DNA of 64,000 bases from Dactylorhiza incarnata (Eukaryota; Streptophyta; Magnoliopsida; Asparagales; Orchidaceae): positions 930,001 through 994,000 of the forward strand of contig JAWHQI010000503.1 of assembly GCA_033032865.1 (NCBI GenBank), given 5' to 3'. Position 1 is the stretch's first letter, and each line of letters opens with the position of its first letter. This document shows positions 33,393-45,370 of this stretch, piece after piece. Position numbers and translations under genes: made by a program. The notes under the pieces are model-generated. The model ran no database searches. It was not told the DNA's origin and saw nothing but the letters and a program-made list of their open reading frames with translations.

Positions 33393-34975
33393 GGCAGTTC
33401 CTCTCATCCTACAAATTTGAAAGGAGGCGCGCTCGTCATCGCACCAATCCTACCTCAACAGTAAGACATCGCCTGCAAACAACTGCCTCTGGCAACGAAG
33501 CAAGTTCTGGACAACAACATGCTCCAAGCTAGTCCATCCCCTTGTCAAAACAAATTTTGACATATCCCTTTCCACTCTGGCTCAAGACCCTGCGGTATTG
33601 GATGTTCCACGGAGTGGAGAACCCGTACGAGCACGTCAATTACTTCCTAACCGCATATGAAGCATTTGGGCTCCCAGACTAGATCACTTGCAAGATTTTC
33701 TCCGCAACACTCCAAGGTGACGCTCTCAACTGGTATCAATCATTGCCTAAAGGAATCATTCACAACTTCACCGAGCTATCCCAATTGTTCACTGGATGGC
33801 ACGAGGTCCGAGAATGAAGTGTTAGAAAACTAACTTAAACTATGAAGGAGCTCGGGGAGGAGGAACTTACCCCCTCAAAGCAAGCAGAGCACGACCAACG
33901 TCGAGAGGACGTCATCGCAAAATCGCACCAAGAGAGCCTCCGCGGAGGTTTGGATTTCTCCATACACGCGAGCATTGGGAACCCGACATTTGAGTTGAGG
34001 AGGGCGTTGATAAGCCACCGCATGCCGTTCAATGTCTTGTTCATGGCAACTGTGACCCGACTCAAGCTTCTCGGTGGGAACCTCAAGATCAGGGCGCAAC
34101 TGAAGCGGAACTTCCAGACGACATGATAAAACCCACCATATGAACTGCCATCCTCCCCGTACAAATAAGGACGCTCTCGAACCCTGTCCAATACGAAGTC
34201 AAGTTCATCATCGCAGAAGCCGATTCACCATATGATGCAATATTCGGGAGCATTTTGCTCGACATGCTACAACATGACTCCTCAATTGCGGACCGTATGG
34301 AGAGCAAAGGAAAAAATCCTCCAAGACTCTATTCGTCATATTAGTAACGCGACAACCATCATTCCTTGGGTCAACAATGCCCCCCCCCCCCCCAGAGCCT
34401 ACATCCCAAGAAGCATTGCTTAGAGGGAGGCCGCATAATCCCAACATCAACTACAGAAACTGATCTCTCAGCATCACCCAGTTTGCCGCAGCTCAAAACC
34501 ATGAGTAGGAAAATGGAATGGACAACAACCGACCACTGAAGTCAACGGACATAACCAGGGACGGCCGAACTAATCCAGAGGGATGACGAACCAAAAAACC
34601 CGGATCTACACCCCGTAAAATGCCTCTTGCGAGCATATCCTATCAGTAATCTACAACAACAAGATCTTCAAGTGGCCAAGACCGCTCCCTCGAAATACAG
34701 GGAATCAATCTATGTTCTGTGATTTTCATAAGGGCCTGGGACACCATACGAGGTAATGTCTCAGTTTGAAGGATGAAATCGAACACTTTGTCCAGTCAAA
34801 ACACCTCAAGATTTTCCACAAAACAGCTCAGAAGCAGGCAGCTCAAGAGAAGGCAGTCGGGGACCAGCCCCCAGAGTGATCAACCCCTAAACCACCATCG
34901 CGCTTCATGCCGGATGATCGAGAGTACTCGTGTGAGCGCTACTTAGAAGGACCAAGAACCGGGCAAGGGAGCCTG
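33393..34975 (+). pseudogene. gag: A gag and protease remnants (rearranged)
   Basis: The frame begins at ATG 3233 in front of B and resumes here after the duplication. A capsid core (33595-33830) reads YWMFHGVENPYEHVNYFLTA and, after a stop, LQGDALNWYQSLPKG, a Tat-type retrotransposon Gag. A protease-like stretch follows at about 33990-34260 (NVLFMATVTRL; YEVKFIIAEADSPYDAIFG). A Gag-type knuckle CDFHKGLGHHT..C appears only later, at about 34715-34765. Normal order is knuckle then protease, so the region is rearranged. Many stops; a run of 14 C near 34380. No RT or integrase follows. Confidence 0.75.
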
Positions 34976-35100
34976 ACATTATCTGCACTCTCGTTTAATT
35001 TGTATTGCTAACTCGAAAGCCGCAGGATTACACTTGTGCATGTATCAATGTTACTTAACTATATACATTACTTGTTCTTAACTCTACTATTGTAGGAACA

Positions 35101-35580
35101 CTCTGGGGCCCTACCCATGGGCCTTCGCACTGCCGCCGATCGAAGGTCCGCCCTTCTCCCTGCAGTAAGGTCCCGACGTCGTAAGAGTCTGCACCTCTTA
35201 CGATCGCCAACGGTTTGAATGAATACGCTCTTCACCGGCTACTATGGGGCCCTGCCCCTGGGACTTCGCATTGTCGCCGATCGAAGGCCTGCCCTTCTCC
35301 CCGCAGTAAGGTCTCGACGTCGTAAGGGCCTGCCTATCTTACTGTCGCAGACGGTTTGAATGAATACGCTCTTCACCAGCTACTCTGGGGCCCTGCCCCT
35401 GGGACTTCGCATTGCCGCCGATCGAAGTTCTGCCCATCTCCCCGCAGTAAGGTCCCGACGTCGTAAGGGACTGCCCCTCTAATGATCATCAATGGTTTGA
35501 ATGTATATGCTCTTTACTAGACACCCTGGGGTCTGTCCCCATGATCACCATTCCAAAGATAGTTAAGACAATCAAATCAT
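35101..35580 (+). repeat. A 3' region: 141-bp tandem repeat, three copies and a partial
   Basis: Copies start at 35101, 35242, 35383 and 35524, exactly 141 bases apart. Each contains GGGGCCCTGCCCCTGGG, GCCGCCGATCGAAG and AAGGTCCCGACGTCGTAAG. Tandem repeats between coding region and 3' LTR are typical of Tat elements and can seed satellites. The fourth copy is cut by solo LTR G. Confidence 0.88.
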
Positions 35581-36383
35581 TGTACAACCCAGTGCCCATC
35601 GACTCTCGGAGAAATCAGCTACAGGCGATTCAGAGAGCACTCGTCAATCCGCCGCGAGCAACCTGCCAGAGCACTCGCTGATTCGCGGCGAGCATTAGGC
35701 CGGGGTAAGGCGAGGCAGACCAGGGATCTCACTCGCGAGTAGCGAGCGGTGACGGCGTAGCATGTGTTAAAATCCGCTATGGGGTGCATTTAGCCAGAGC
35801 AAGTCAAGTGGGGTCTCGCAGCGCCAGTCTGGCGAGGCGAGTGTAGGTTCGCCTCCACTCGCAAGAGGAGCTCTCACGGGCCTAGCTCGCGGAGAGGCTG
35901 GCGAGTGGCTCCTTCACGGGCCACTCGCCCAGCGGGGTGCTACAGGTGAATTTACCCTGATACCCTTGGTGGGCTGCCAATAGCCCTCCAGAACAGCGGA
36001 GTTTGGTTATTAGCAGACCACCTTGGGGTGCATATAGCAAAACCAAAAGGAGGTATCCCGCTATCAGCAGACCAGAACAGAAAGGCTATAATTAAATAGA
36101 CCCTGAAGGGCACCTTTGCAAAGCATTCTAGATCTTTGCTTCTCCTCAGGATCTCTTTGGTTAGCTCCTTCAGCTCTCCAAGGTGCCCGACTACAGTCTC
36201 GGCTTGGGAGGGGAAGCACTCAAAAGATCTTTCGGGTGTGTGGTTGGACCTCCACACTGTTGCCAAGGGTGGTGTCTTTCGTTCTAAGTCCCCAGTCAGG
36301 TTCCTCTGTGGGATCAGTAAACGCTAGCTTCCCCCCTTCACATGGGTCCGAACTCCTCGTTGAGCCAAATATTGGTTCCAACA
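35581..36383 (+). mobile_element. G: solo LTR related to element E
   Basis: Begins TGTACAACCC, ends GGTTCCAACA, 803 bp, flanked by ATCAT at 35576-35580 and 36384-36388. The stretch at about 35945-36350 aligns with E's LTR (TTGGTGG.CTGCC, TTAGCAGACC, GCTCTCCAAGGTG.CCGA). A TATA-like CTATAATTAAATAG lies near 36088. It is an older relative of E reduced to one LTR. Confidence 0.88.
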
Positions 36384-36388
36384 ATCAT

Positions 36389-36519
36389 CAAATACACGTA
36401 AAAACAAACATGATAGATTCAAAGGAATACAATCACATCAGCTTAGCGTTGTATATAAGTAGAAAATGATAGCAAGCAATGAAAGAAAGCAACAATATGA
36501 AAAATAATGAATACAAACA
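36389..36519. other. Spacer between G and the A antisense gene
   Basis: AT-rich, nothing recognised; likely 3' flank of the A antisense gene. Confidence 0.5.
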
Positions 36520-37994
36520 TCAGTCCTTGACTACATCCGAGCGATCATCCTCTGAAAGGTTCCTAGAGCCGAGACCGGCGATGCCACATCTGAACTTCCT
36601 CTCCACCATACGGAGTCTTCTGAACTCCCCTCTGAAAGGAAACTTTGCACTCATCTTCAGCAACGGCTCCACCTCCTTGGACATAATCTCATCGCGAAGC
36701 TCCTCCGACATCTGGAACCGCTCCTCCACAAAAGCTAAGGAGTCCTTGTATTCAGCGACCCCTATGACCTTGGCCTCCTCAATGCTCCGCTTTGCAGATG
36801 ACAACCTATCCACCTCACTCCTCGGGAAGCCCAGCTCACCCTATAGATGGAATATCTCCCCTTGGTCCTGTGATAACTAGCGAAGAGCATCCTGGGTGAG
36901 CGCCTTGTCACCCTCACACTCCTCTCGCAGCTTCTCAACCTCCGATCGGGAGGAAGAAATATCTGACTCAAGCTGTCGGATATGGGTTTGTTGCAATCCC
37001 TATTCTTCTTCAAGGCAGACAAGTCACTCTTCATCGAGCGAAGCTCCTCTTGGAGGACGAAGTAACCATCCTTGAGGCCCACATAACAATCATTCAATAC
37101 AAGTGCAATGCTAGTAAGGACACTGACCAGAGAATAAAGTAAACAGTCAGAATGCATTAACAATACCACAGGAGGAAAGCAAGACATGGGGAAAAAGAAG
37201 TTCCAGTCACGGCAGAAGTCATCACCTGAAGAGAGGAAGAGACTCGTCTCGTTGTCGGCAAAGGAGGAGGCGACAACAAGTCTTCCTGCAGGACCTGGTT
37301 GGCAAGGGGAGACGCTAAAATCTCGACATCAAGATCAGCCAGAATTGATTCCACCTCCCAGCTGCTCAGACTGGCCTCATGATCATGGCTCCTAGGCAAT
37401 GGCAGAATAAGCCACGGGCTGGAACTCCCATTCTTAAAGACAACTTTTCTCTTCTTACCACGAACCAGGGGAGCGGCGGTCGCACGCTCGGCATCCCAAG
37501 AAAGTCCACTGATAGAAGTCCACTCTCCTCTACACAACTGACAATGCAATACAAGACCTTCGACAACCCCTCTCGACCAGGAAAACTAGGAATGGGAAAA
37601 ACTCATCTTCCTGCAACATCTGCCGACGACAGCGATCATGAAATGCTCTCCACAGCTCCAACAGTTCCCAATGGTTCCGCACATACCCATAAAGGGTATT
37701 CCTGGGTCGGTAGTCGTTCTTTTCCCCAAAATGAAACCAGCTCTTGTTGCTTCGAACTTCAATACGACCACCAAGGTTAGTGAAAATCTCGCACCAGTCT
37801 TTGAAGACCTCCAGAGTAAATCGTGCGTTGTGCTCCCGGAAAAACATTATCATCCCCATTATTCTCGCCATCCCAGCTGGGGTGAACTGGGTAATCGGAA
37901 CTCCGCAAAATCGAAACACCTCAATCACCTCCTCCAAGGGAGGAAAGCGAAATCCGAACTTCCAGCAACTCTCCGAGAGAGTCATGAAGCTAGT
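36520..37994 (-). pseudogene. A antisense gene, 3' exons (putative gypsy-type transposon protein)
   Basis: On the minus strand the frame enters at 37994 from across E (see 51071-51215) and reads CWKFGFRFPPLEEVIEVF then GVPITQFTPAGMARIMG. This pattern matches the 'putative gypsy type transposon' family (Pfam PF04195 from memory), also present in E's second antisense gene. After frameshifts a Ser/Pro-rich part (37549-37210) ends at a likely donor CTTCAG/GTGATG. A coiled-coil part follows (37130-36523, two frames) ending DRSDVVKD. The gene lies between the tandem repeats and the 3' LTR, antisense to A's gag. E inserted within its coding sequence. Confidence 0.75.
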
Positions 37995-37999
37995 TGGAG

Positions 38000-38687
38000 T
38001 CTACAACCCCGATATTCGCCAGTTAAGGAAATCGAGCGAGACGGGAGTGGCGAGATCCAGACCTCGCCGAGATCGGCCTTCAGCCGATAAGACCTCGGCA
38101 GACCACCAAAACGGGCCAGCGAGGTCCTCGCGAGGCGACCTTCTAAAAGAGACGCCGCGGGCAGTATTCGCGAGAGGACCCGCGAGAAGGCCTGCGAGAG
38201 CTCCGACAATAAGGTTCTCGCAATCCCTTATCCATAAATCATTAGGGTCAACTTACCCTTTTACCCTTGGTGGTCTGCCCTTAGCCTCTCCAAACAGCGG
38301 AGCTTGGCTATTAGCAGACCCATTTGGGGTGCGAATAGTAAAGTCAAAAGGCGGAATCTCGTTATTTGCAGACCAGATCAGAAAATCTATAAATAGGACC
38401 TTAAGGGCACCTTTGGAGAGATCTGATTTTCAGCTTCCCTCTCCTCAGGCTTTCTTTGGATAGCGTTTCCGGAGCTCTCCAAGGTGTCCGAGTCTCAGCT
38501 TTGGCTTGGGAGGGGAAGCGCTCAACGATCTTCCGGGTTAGTGGAGGGACCTCCTCGCTGTGACTAAGGTCTTAGTCAATTTCTTAATCTTCCGTCTACC
38601 CTCCTCGAGGGATCAGTAAGGGCTAGCCGCCCCTCATCTCGGTGAGGGCCCCGAGCTCTACGAGAGACCGAGAAATCGGTTTCAACA
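38000..38687 (+). repeat. 5' LTR of E
   Basis: Starts TCTACAACCCC (TGTACAACCCC in the partner) and ends GGTTTCAACA. U3 carries several TCGCGAG-type repeats (38125-38225). TATA CTATAAATAGG is at 38388-38398. It is preceded by duplication TGGAG. Confidence 0.93.
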
Positions 38688-38690
38688 TTT

Positions 38691-38704
38691 TGGTGCGGTG
38701 AGCG
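38691..38704 (+). promoter_or_regulatory. Presumed primer binding site of E
   Basis: TGGTGCGGTGAGCG starts three bases after the LTR, where the primer site must be. I do not assign the tRNA. Confidence 0.55.
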
Positions 38705-38743
38705 TGGAGCGTGGCTGGTTCAAGAAAGTTCCAAAGAAGGGTT

Positions 38744-40270
38744 ATGGCGGGAGATGAGGAGCAGGGCGAGGAGTTCGGCGAGACTCCTCAGGAGGCGATG
38801 GCCAGGATGCTCGCAGATTTCAGAAAGGAGGTGCTCGACACCTTGGGGTTCACGGTCACAGCTCTGCGAAGTGAGTTAGCGACCCCAGCACCTCAGGTGA
38901 CCCCTCCCCCTACAGCAGTCGGCGAGAATGCACCAGGGGGTAGGGATGGAAAGGAAGTTGCCGTTGGTTTAGGTCATAGCCAGGAAGGGCGAGTGTACGA
39001 GCTCAGTGCCTGCGAGCTCAGTGCTGGCGAGCTCCGTCCCAGCGAGCGCGACGCAGGAGAGTGCGCGCCAAGAGGAAGCGGCGACAGTCGGGGTGGTTCA
39101 GGCGAGCACCGCCCTCACGAGCACAGTCCCGGCGAGCTCAAGTTTGGCGAGCGAGCTCGGGGGGCGAGTGGAGCCAGGAAGAGTGACAGGAGGGGGAATC
39201 CCCTTTTGCGAGTTGGTGCTTTCCAAACCCGTCCCTGGGGGATTTGGAGAATGGGACCGGGTGTACTACAACGGCAGAGATGACCCTGTCCAGCACCTGC
39301 AGAGTTTCGAAGACTCGGTCTCCATCAGGCCGATGTCAGATGCCTTCAAGTGTCGGCTCTTTGCCGTCACCCTCAAGGAGAAGGCCAGAGACTGGTTCCA
39401 TCAGCTCCCTGCAGGGTCAATCTACTCATTCGAGGATTTGAGCCGAAGCTTTTTGCTGAGGTTCTCGACCTCAAAGAAGAGGAAGAAGGACGCTGATTCC
39501 CTCTTCGCAGTGAAGCAGGGACCCAAGGAGTCGCTGGCTCAGTACGCCGATCGGTTCCAGGAGAAAGTGCAGCTCACTCAGGAGATGCCTGGGTTTGCAC
39601 TCCAACTCGCCTTCACGGTCGGGTTGAAAGAGAGTTTCTTCAAGATGGCGTTGAAGAGAAAGGCCCCCGTCTCCTATGAAGAGCTGATGGAGAGGGTGTC
39701 GGAGGAAGTCGCGAGTGAGGAAGCCAATCCGGAGCTCACCAAGAGGCTAGCAAAGCTCAGTGAGCCGGAGGTGAGGCAGCAGGAGGTCAGGAGAAGAGAA
39801 GAGCCCCGGGACCCGGAGGGGGAATGGAGGCCGCAAGGTGGAGGAATGCAAGGGCAGGGAAGGGGTTACGGCCCAGGAAGGGGTAACCATGTCGGAGGTC
39901 AATGGAGGCCCCCCTAGTTAGGGTGGAGGCAAGGTCCGATGCAAATGCCTCCCCCTCCCCAACAGGCCATGGCAATTGGACAGGGAAGAGGAAGAGGAAG
40001 AGGAAGGAGAGGAGAGGTGGAAATGGCAGCCGCTACGAGGAGAAGGAATAGGGTGGCAGAGGCCGATGCAGGGGAAGTGACGTTGCCATATTGTATCTTT
40101 CATGATGAGGAAGGTCACGCGACGGACACCTGTCTGTAGTTCCTGGAAGTAAAGAAGGGCAGAGAGCCCGCGCCACCGCAGCAGCAGCCAGTAAGGATCG
40201 TGGAGGTCGAACCTCAAGAGGAGGATGCAGAAAGGTGTGAGGATAGAACCGATATGGGAAGTAGAGGAGG
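38744..40270 (+). pseudogene. gag: E gag (one frameshift, two stops)
   Basis: The likely start is ATG 38744. The N-terminal part is acidic with a run of Glu/Leu/Ser repeats (about 38990-39130), inside which the frame shifts. The capsid core (39230-39640) includes DRVYYNGRDDPVQHL, AKARDWFHQLP-type sequence and QLAFTVGLKESFF. A Gly/Arg-rich tail follows and a knuckle of the Tat form C-X3-H-X4-H-X4-C (YCIFHDEEGHATDTC, near 40090). In-frame TAGs are at 39915 and 40137; the latter follows the knuckle. Clearly a Tat Gag, not translatable as it stands. Confidence 0.88.
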
Positions 40271-40297
40271 GATCGGGGTGATTCATGGGGGGTAGGG

Positions 40298-40790
40298 GTG
40301 GAGGTGACCCGCAAGGCTAGCCTCCATACCATCTACCGCCGGAGCGTGGCTTCAACATCCACCGCTCCACCCCCGGCCGAAAAAATCATTTTCACCCAGA
40401 AGGACATGCCGGGCTACGAGGACCAGTTCTGCGACGCGCTGGTCATCCAGACGGCGATCGAGAACTTCACCGTCTCCCGGATCCTAGTGGACAACGAAAG
40501 TTCGGTCAACGTCATCTTCAAGAAGGCGTTTGACAAGATGGCGGTGGAGCCCAGAAGGGTGTTGGCCTCAGATGACCCTCTGTTCGGATTCTCCGGGGAG
40601 AGGAAGGAAGTAGAAGGGGGAGTAGGGCTTCATGTGACCCTGGGTGGGCAGTCCCGAAACTGTCGTTTTGTCATAGTGGACGCCCCAAGCAGTTACAGCG
40701 CCATCTTCGGACGGCCACTCATCAGCGCGTTCCGCTGTGTCCCTTCCACCTTTCATCAATGCCTTAATTCAACGACGGAGGGGTTCAGGT
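40298..40790 (+). pseudogene. pol: E protease with altered active site (DNE)
   Basis: An aspartic protease domain of the Tat type: RILVDNESSVNVIF at about 40470-40515 is the active-site loop and YSAIFGRPLI (near 40700) the C-terminal flap-side motif. The catalytic Asp is present, but the invariant Gly two residues on is Glu (GGA to GAA), which should abolish activity. A frameshift near 40770 moves the reading to the RT frame, which starts at about 40789. Confidence 0.85.
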
Positions 40791-42340
40791 GTGGATCAGG
40801 GGAGATCCCAAGGTGGCAAGACAGTGCTACGTAATGGCTGTCAACACCATCTCCTGGATGGGAGAAGATGAGGAGTGGGATAGGATGATGGAGGAGGCGG
40901 CCGAAGCCGGAGGTATGGAGGTAGCCGAGGAGAAGATGGAGGTAGCCGAGGAGAAGATGGAGGGAGATGAAGTCCATGCCCAGGAAGGGGTAGCTGAGGG
41001 ACCCCAGGCGGAAGGAGAGGAGGAAGAAGAGAAGGCCCAGGAGGGAAGGGCGGAAGAGCAGATGGTGGTAGAGAAGGAAGTCGAGGAGGGAACCCAGGCT
41101 CCCACTTGTGCCGAAGAGGAGAGGGCTTGGGGAGAGCAGTCCCGGTTGGAGGCTGTGGACGAGGTCGTAGAGCTCGAGGTCACCACCCGGCTGGGGGTGG
41201 TGGAAAAAGTTCGGGTCATCGGAGGACTCAACCCGGAAGATCAAGCGGAGATTCTGGCTTGCATACAGAAGAACGTAGACGTCTTCGCTTGGAGCGCCAC
41301 GGAAATGCCCGGGATCGACGCGGATGTGGCTTGCCATTGTCTCAACCTCAACCCCGGTGCCCGCCCCATCTGCCAGAAGAGGAGGGCCGTCGCAGACAAG
41401 CTGGAAGGGCCCATCCGCGAGGAGGTGGGCAAGCTCCTGCAGGCAGGCTTTGTATCGGAGATCCAGTATCCAGGCTGGGTCTCCAACGTCGTTATGGTGA
41501 AAAAAGGGGGAGGTAAGTGGAGGATGTGTATCGACTTTTCTTTGCTTAATAAATCATGCCCTAAGGATTGTTACCCCCTGCCTAGAATCGACGCGCTGGT
41601 TGACTCAGCCGTCGGTTTTCCTGTAATGTCTTTCTTAGATGCTTTTTCAGGTTACCATCAAATCCGCATGCATCCCCCAGACATCAAAGATGTCTTCTTC
41701 ATCATGGGGGATGGATGCTACTGTTATAAGATGATGCCGTTTGGGCTCAAGAATGCAGGGGACACATACCAAAGGATGATGGACAGAGTCTTCCGCGAGC
41801 AGAAGGGAAGAAACTTGGAGGTTTATGTTGATGACCTCATGGTGAAGAGCCAAGACCTTGGGTCTCACCTCCAAGACCTTGAAGAGACGTTCGGGACCCT
41901 GCGGCGGTACAAGATGAAACTCAATCCCTTGAAGTGTGTCTTCGGGGCAAGCCGAGGAAAGTTCCTAGGCCACTTACTCACCCCCGCGGGAGTGGAGCCT
42001 AACCCGGACAAGGTTAAGGCGGTAATGGAGTTGGGGTCGCCGAGAAATCCAAAGGAGGTTCAGAGCCTTACAGGGAAGTTGGCTGGGCTCAGCAGGTTCC
42101 TCTCCAAGGTGGGAGAAAAGTGTGCGCCTTTCTTCAAGGTGCTGCGGGGCAACAAGAAGTTTGAATGGACCCCGGAGTGCGAGAAAGCCTTCTAAGCTCT
42201 GAAGGAACAGCTCACCCAAACCCCTCTGCTCCAGGGACCGAGGCTCAGAGAAGACCTGTCCCTGTACCTGGGGGTAGGGTCCGAAGCAGTAAGTTCCGTA
42301 TTAATCCGGGAGGAGGAGAAGAAACAGTTCCCTATACTAT
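40789..42340 (+). pseudogene. pol: E reverse transcriptase and first RNase H (start)
   Basis: A Glu-rich linker (40870-41130) leads into RT: RPICQKRRAVADKLEG, PGWVSNVVMVKK, the palm motif MSFLDAFSGYHQI, MPFGLKNAGDTYQ, and YVDD at 41824-41835. The thumb and connection (FLGHLLTPAGVEPNPDKV, QSLTGKLAGLSRF) follow. A CAA-to-TAA stop is at 42193. RNase H starts beyond it and a frameshift near 42330 moves it to the next frame. The RT catalytic residues are intact. Confidence 0.92.
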
Positions 42341-44365
42341 GTCAGCCGAGTGCTGAAGAAGGCAGAGCTCCGGTACCCGATCTTAGAAAAGTTGGCCTTC
42401 GCATTGGTGGTGTCAGCCCGGAGGCTCCGGCCTTACTTTCAAGCCCATTCAATCAAGGTAGTGACGGACCACCCGCTCCGTAAAATCATGGAAGGGGTGG
42501 AGCACTCAGGGAGGTTGGCAAAGTGGTCCGTGGAGTTAAGTGAATTCAATATCACGTTCGTGCCCAGGACGTCCATCAGGGCTCAGGCGGTGGCAGACCT
42601 CATGGCCGACTATGCGACCGAAGTGGGGGAGCACGAGCCACCTCCCCCAGAGGCATGGAAGATGTTGGTGGATGGAGCGTCGGGAAAATACTCCTACGGA
42701 GGGGGAATGGTCCTGGTAAGTCCTCAGGGTACTCGGATTGAGCAAGCTTTAAACATCCATTTCCCAATTACCAACAACCAGGCTGAGTATGAGGCAGTGA
42801 TAGCGGGCCTTCGGCTGGCCCGGGAACTGGGTGTGCAGGACGTGGAGGTCTCCACGGACTCCATGGTGGTAGCATGCCAAATCAAGGGAGAATTTGAATC
42901 AAAGGACCCGACCCTCCTACTATACCTGGAGAAGGTTAAGGGGGTCATCGGGCAGTTCCGCACCTTCTCCATCAAGCACGTGCCGAGGGAGGAGAGCACC
43001 CAGGCGTACCTCTTAGCCATGTTCGGTCCCCGAGCGGGAGGGACGACTTCGGAACTCTTTCGGCCCTCCATCGAGGAAGGAGAATTGATGGAGGTGGATC
43101 AACAAGCCTCGTGGATGGACCCATTCATCACCTTCCTCTCCTCCGGGCAGTTCCCTGGAGAGGATATGGACAAGAGGCGCTTCAGGTATAAGTCAACTTA
43201 TTACTCCTTGCATGCAGGAGGGATCTATAGGAAAACTCTCTCGGGACTCCTGGCCTGTTGTGTCTCCGAAGAGGAGGTTCCGAGAGTCTTGGATGAAATC
43301 CACTCTAGGGAGTGCGGCATTCACTCCGGGAGCCGGACCCTGGAGGGAAGAGTATTGAGGCAAGGCTACTTCTGACCCACTCTCAGCAAATACGCGGCAG
43401 AGTTCGCAAGGAAGTGTCCAAAGTGCCAGCTCTATGCTCCGCTCCAGCTCCTCCCAGCTCAAAGACTCCGGACCATCACGGCTCCCTGGCCCTTCGCCAT
43501 ATGGGGGCTGGACCTGGTCGGTCCCTTCCCCCAAGCCAGCGGCTAGAGGAAGTTCCTGCTGGTCATGATCGACTACTTCTCCAAGTGGGTAGAGGTGAAA
43601 GCACTTGCTAAGGTAACCTCTCAGGTTGTAAGGAATTTTGTGTGGGGGGAGATAATTTGCAGGCATGGACTCCCTCTAGCTATAGTGACGGACAATGGGC
43701 CGCAGTTTGCTAGTGAAGAGTTTGTTGACTTCTGCACTCAGCTCGGCATTGACCTCAGGTTCGCATCGGTCCACCACCCGAGGAGCAATGGGCAGGTGGA
43801 GGCGGCGAACAAGATAATCGTTAACCTACTAAAAAAGAAAGTGGAGAACCTTCGAGGAAACTGGGTGGAACAGCTACCCTCCGTCCTCTGGGCCATGAGG
43901 ACTACTCCGAATACCGCCACCGGGGAGACCCCATTCAAGCTCTCTCACGGGTCCGAGGCCGTTCTCCCCATAGAGTTTGAGGTAAAGACCCCCCGGGTGA
44001 TCGCGGCAAGCGAGGGGGATGAAGAGTGGCTGGAAGGTAACAATGTAGAGCAGAGGTTGTCTTTGGACCTGGTGGAAGAACTCCGGGACTTGGCCACCAT
44101 CAGACAGGAAGAGGTCAAGCGGCGGATGGCCCGATATTTTGACAAACATATCCGGATAAAACACTTTCAGAAAGGAGACCTGGTCCTGAAGAAGGTCGAT
44201 GCGGCCGGCAGAGGGGCCACGGTGGGTAAGCTTAACCCCAACTGGGAGGGTCCATATATTGTAAGCAAGGCGCTCAAGTCGGGGGGATATCACCTCCAGG
44301 ATGTGGAAGGGGTACCCCTCGACCGAGCCCGGAGTGGGGATGACTTGAAACGGTTTTACCCTTAA
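42341..44365 (+). pseudogene. pol: E RNase H, second RNase H and integrase (two stops)
   Basis: One frame from about 42341 to TAA 44363-44365. It completes the gypsy RNase H (KAELRYPILEKLAFALV). It then has a second, plant/archaeal-type RNase H (MLVDGASGKYSYGGG, NNQAEYEAVIAGLRLA), the Tat hallmark. Integrase has an HHCC region (CGIHSGSRTLEG, CPKCQLY) and catalytic D, D and E in WGLDLVGP, VTDNGPQF and NGQVEAANK. The C-terminal DNA-binding part ends VKGV-like with no chromodomain. TGA 43373 replaces Trp in the HHCC region; TAG is at 43544. Confidence 0.92.
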
Positions 44366-45305
44366 AAGACTTTATTATGTTGTTTAATGAATGTCTTGCT
44401 TTCTTTTGTGATGCTTTTAACTGCTGCCGTGCCAAGGTAACAAGTGTAGGTGCTGGAATGCCCCAGATCGATTCCGCTCCCGGGCTCTCACTAGACGGGG
44501 GGTTCAAGGTTGATCTCTGGAGAGGCTGGCAAGGTAACAAGTGTTGGTGCTGGAATGCCCCAGATCGATTCCGCTCCCGGGCTCTCACTAGACGGGGGGT
44601 TCAGGTTGATCTCTGGAGAGGCTGGCAAGGTAACAAGTGTTGGTGATGGAATGCCCCGGATCGATTCCGCTCCGGGGCTCTCACTAGACGGGGGGTTCAG
44701 GTTGATCTCTGGAGAGGCTGGCAAGGTAACAAGTGTTGGTGCTGGAATGCCCCAGATCGATTCCGCTACCGGGCTCTCACTAGACGGGGGGTTCAGGTTG
44801 ATCTCTGGAGAGGCTGGCAAGGTAACAAGTGTTGGTGCTGGAATGCCCCAGATCGATTCCACTCCCGGGCTCTCACTAGACGGGGGGTTCAGGTTGATCT
44901 CTGGAGAGGCTGACAAGGTAACAAGTATTGGCGCTGGAGTGCCCCAGATCGATTCCGCTCCCGGGCTCTCACTAGACGGGGGGTTCAGGTTGATCTCTGG
45001 AGAGGCTGGCAAGGTAACAAGTGTTGGTGCTGGAATGCCCCAGATCGATTCCGCTCCCGGGATCTCACTGTAACAGTCCTGGCCCAATCCTCTCAGGGTC
45101 TTGCCGCCCCAGAAACTACCGGCACCGACGGCCCAAGCCCATCCTGGGATCGGCCTGACCAAGCCCACACCGAGGTCACTTGCCCCGTCCTAGGACTTGG
45201 CACCATCGGTTCAGCCTGACCATAACTGGTCAACAACAAGCCTGCAGGCCGTACACCCCAACGCCTCTCTGGCCTGTTTCTCAGCGCAGCGCGTTGTTGG
45301 AGGGG

Positions 45306-45368
45306 GGTCTCGAACCCACAACCTCCCTTGATAGGAAACCTTCAACAGTTCCTATCACCAACTGAGCT
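45306..45368 (-). promoter_or_regulatory. Pol III promoter-like A and B boxes, left arm
   Basis: Mirror copy of the right-arm boxes (B box 45306-45316, A box 45358-45368), reading leftward, so the two promoters are divergent from the centre of the palindrome. Confidence 0.7.
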
Positions 45369-45370
45369 GC

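Noticed and set aside
37744..38463. 239-residue plus-strand frame spanning 37744-38463
   Set aside because: It crosses the E LTR edge and target duplication, so it mixes two elements.
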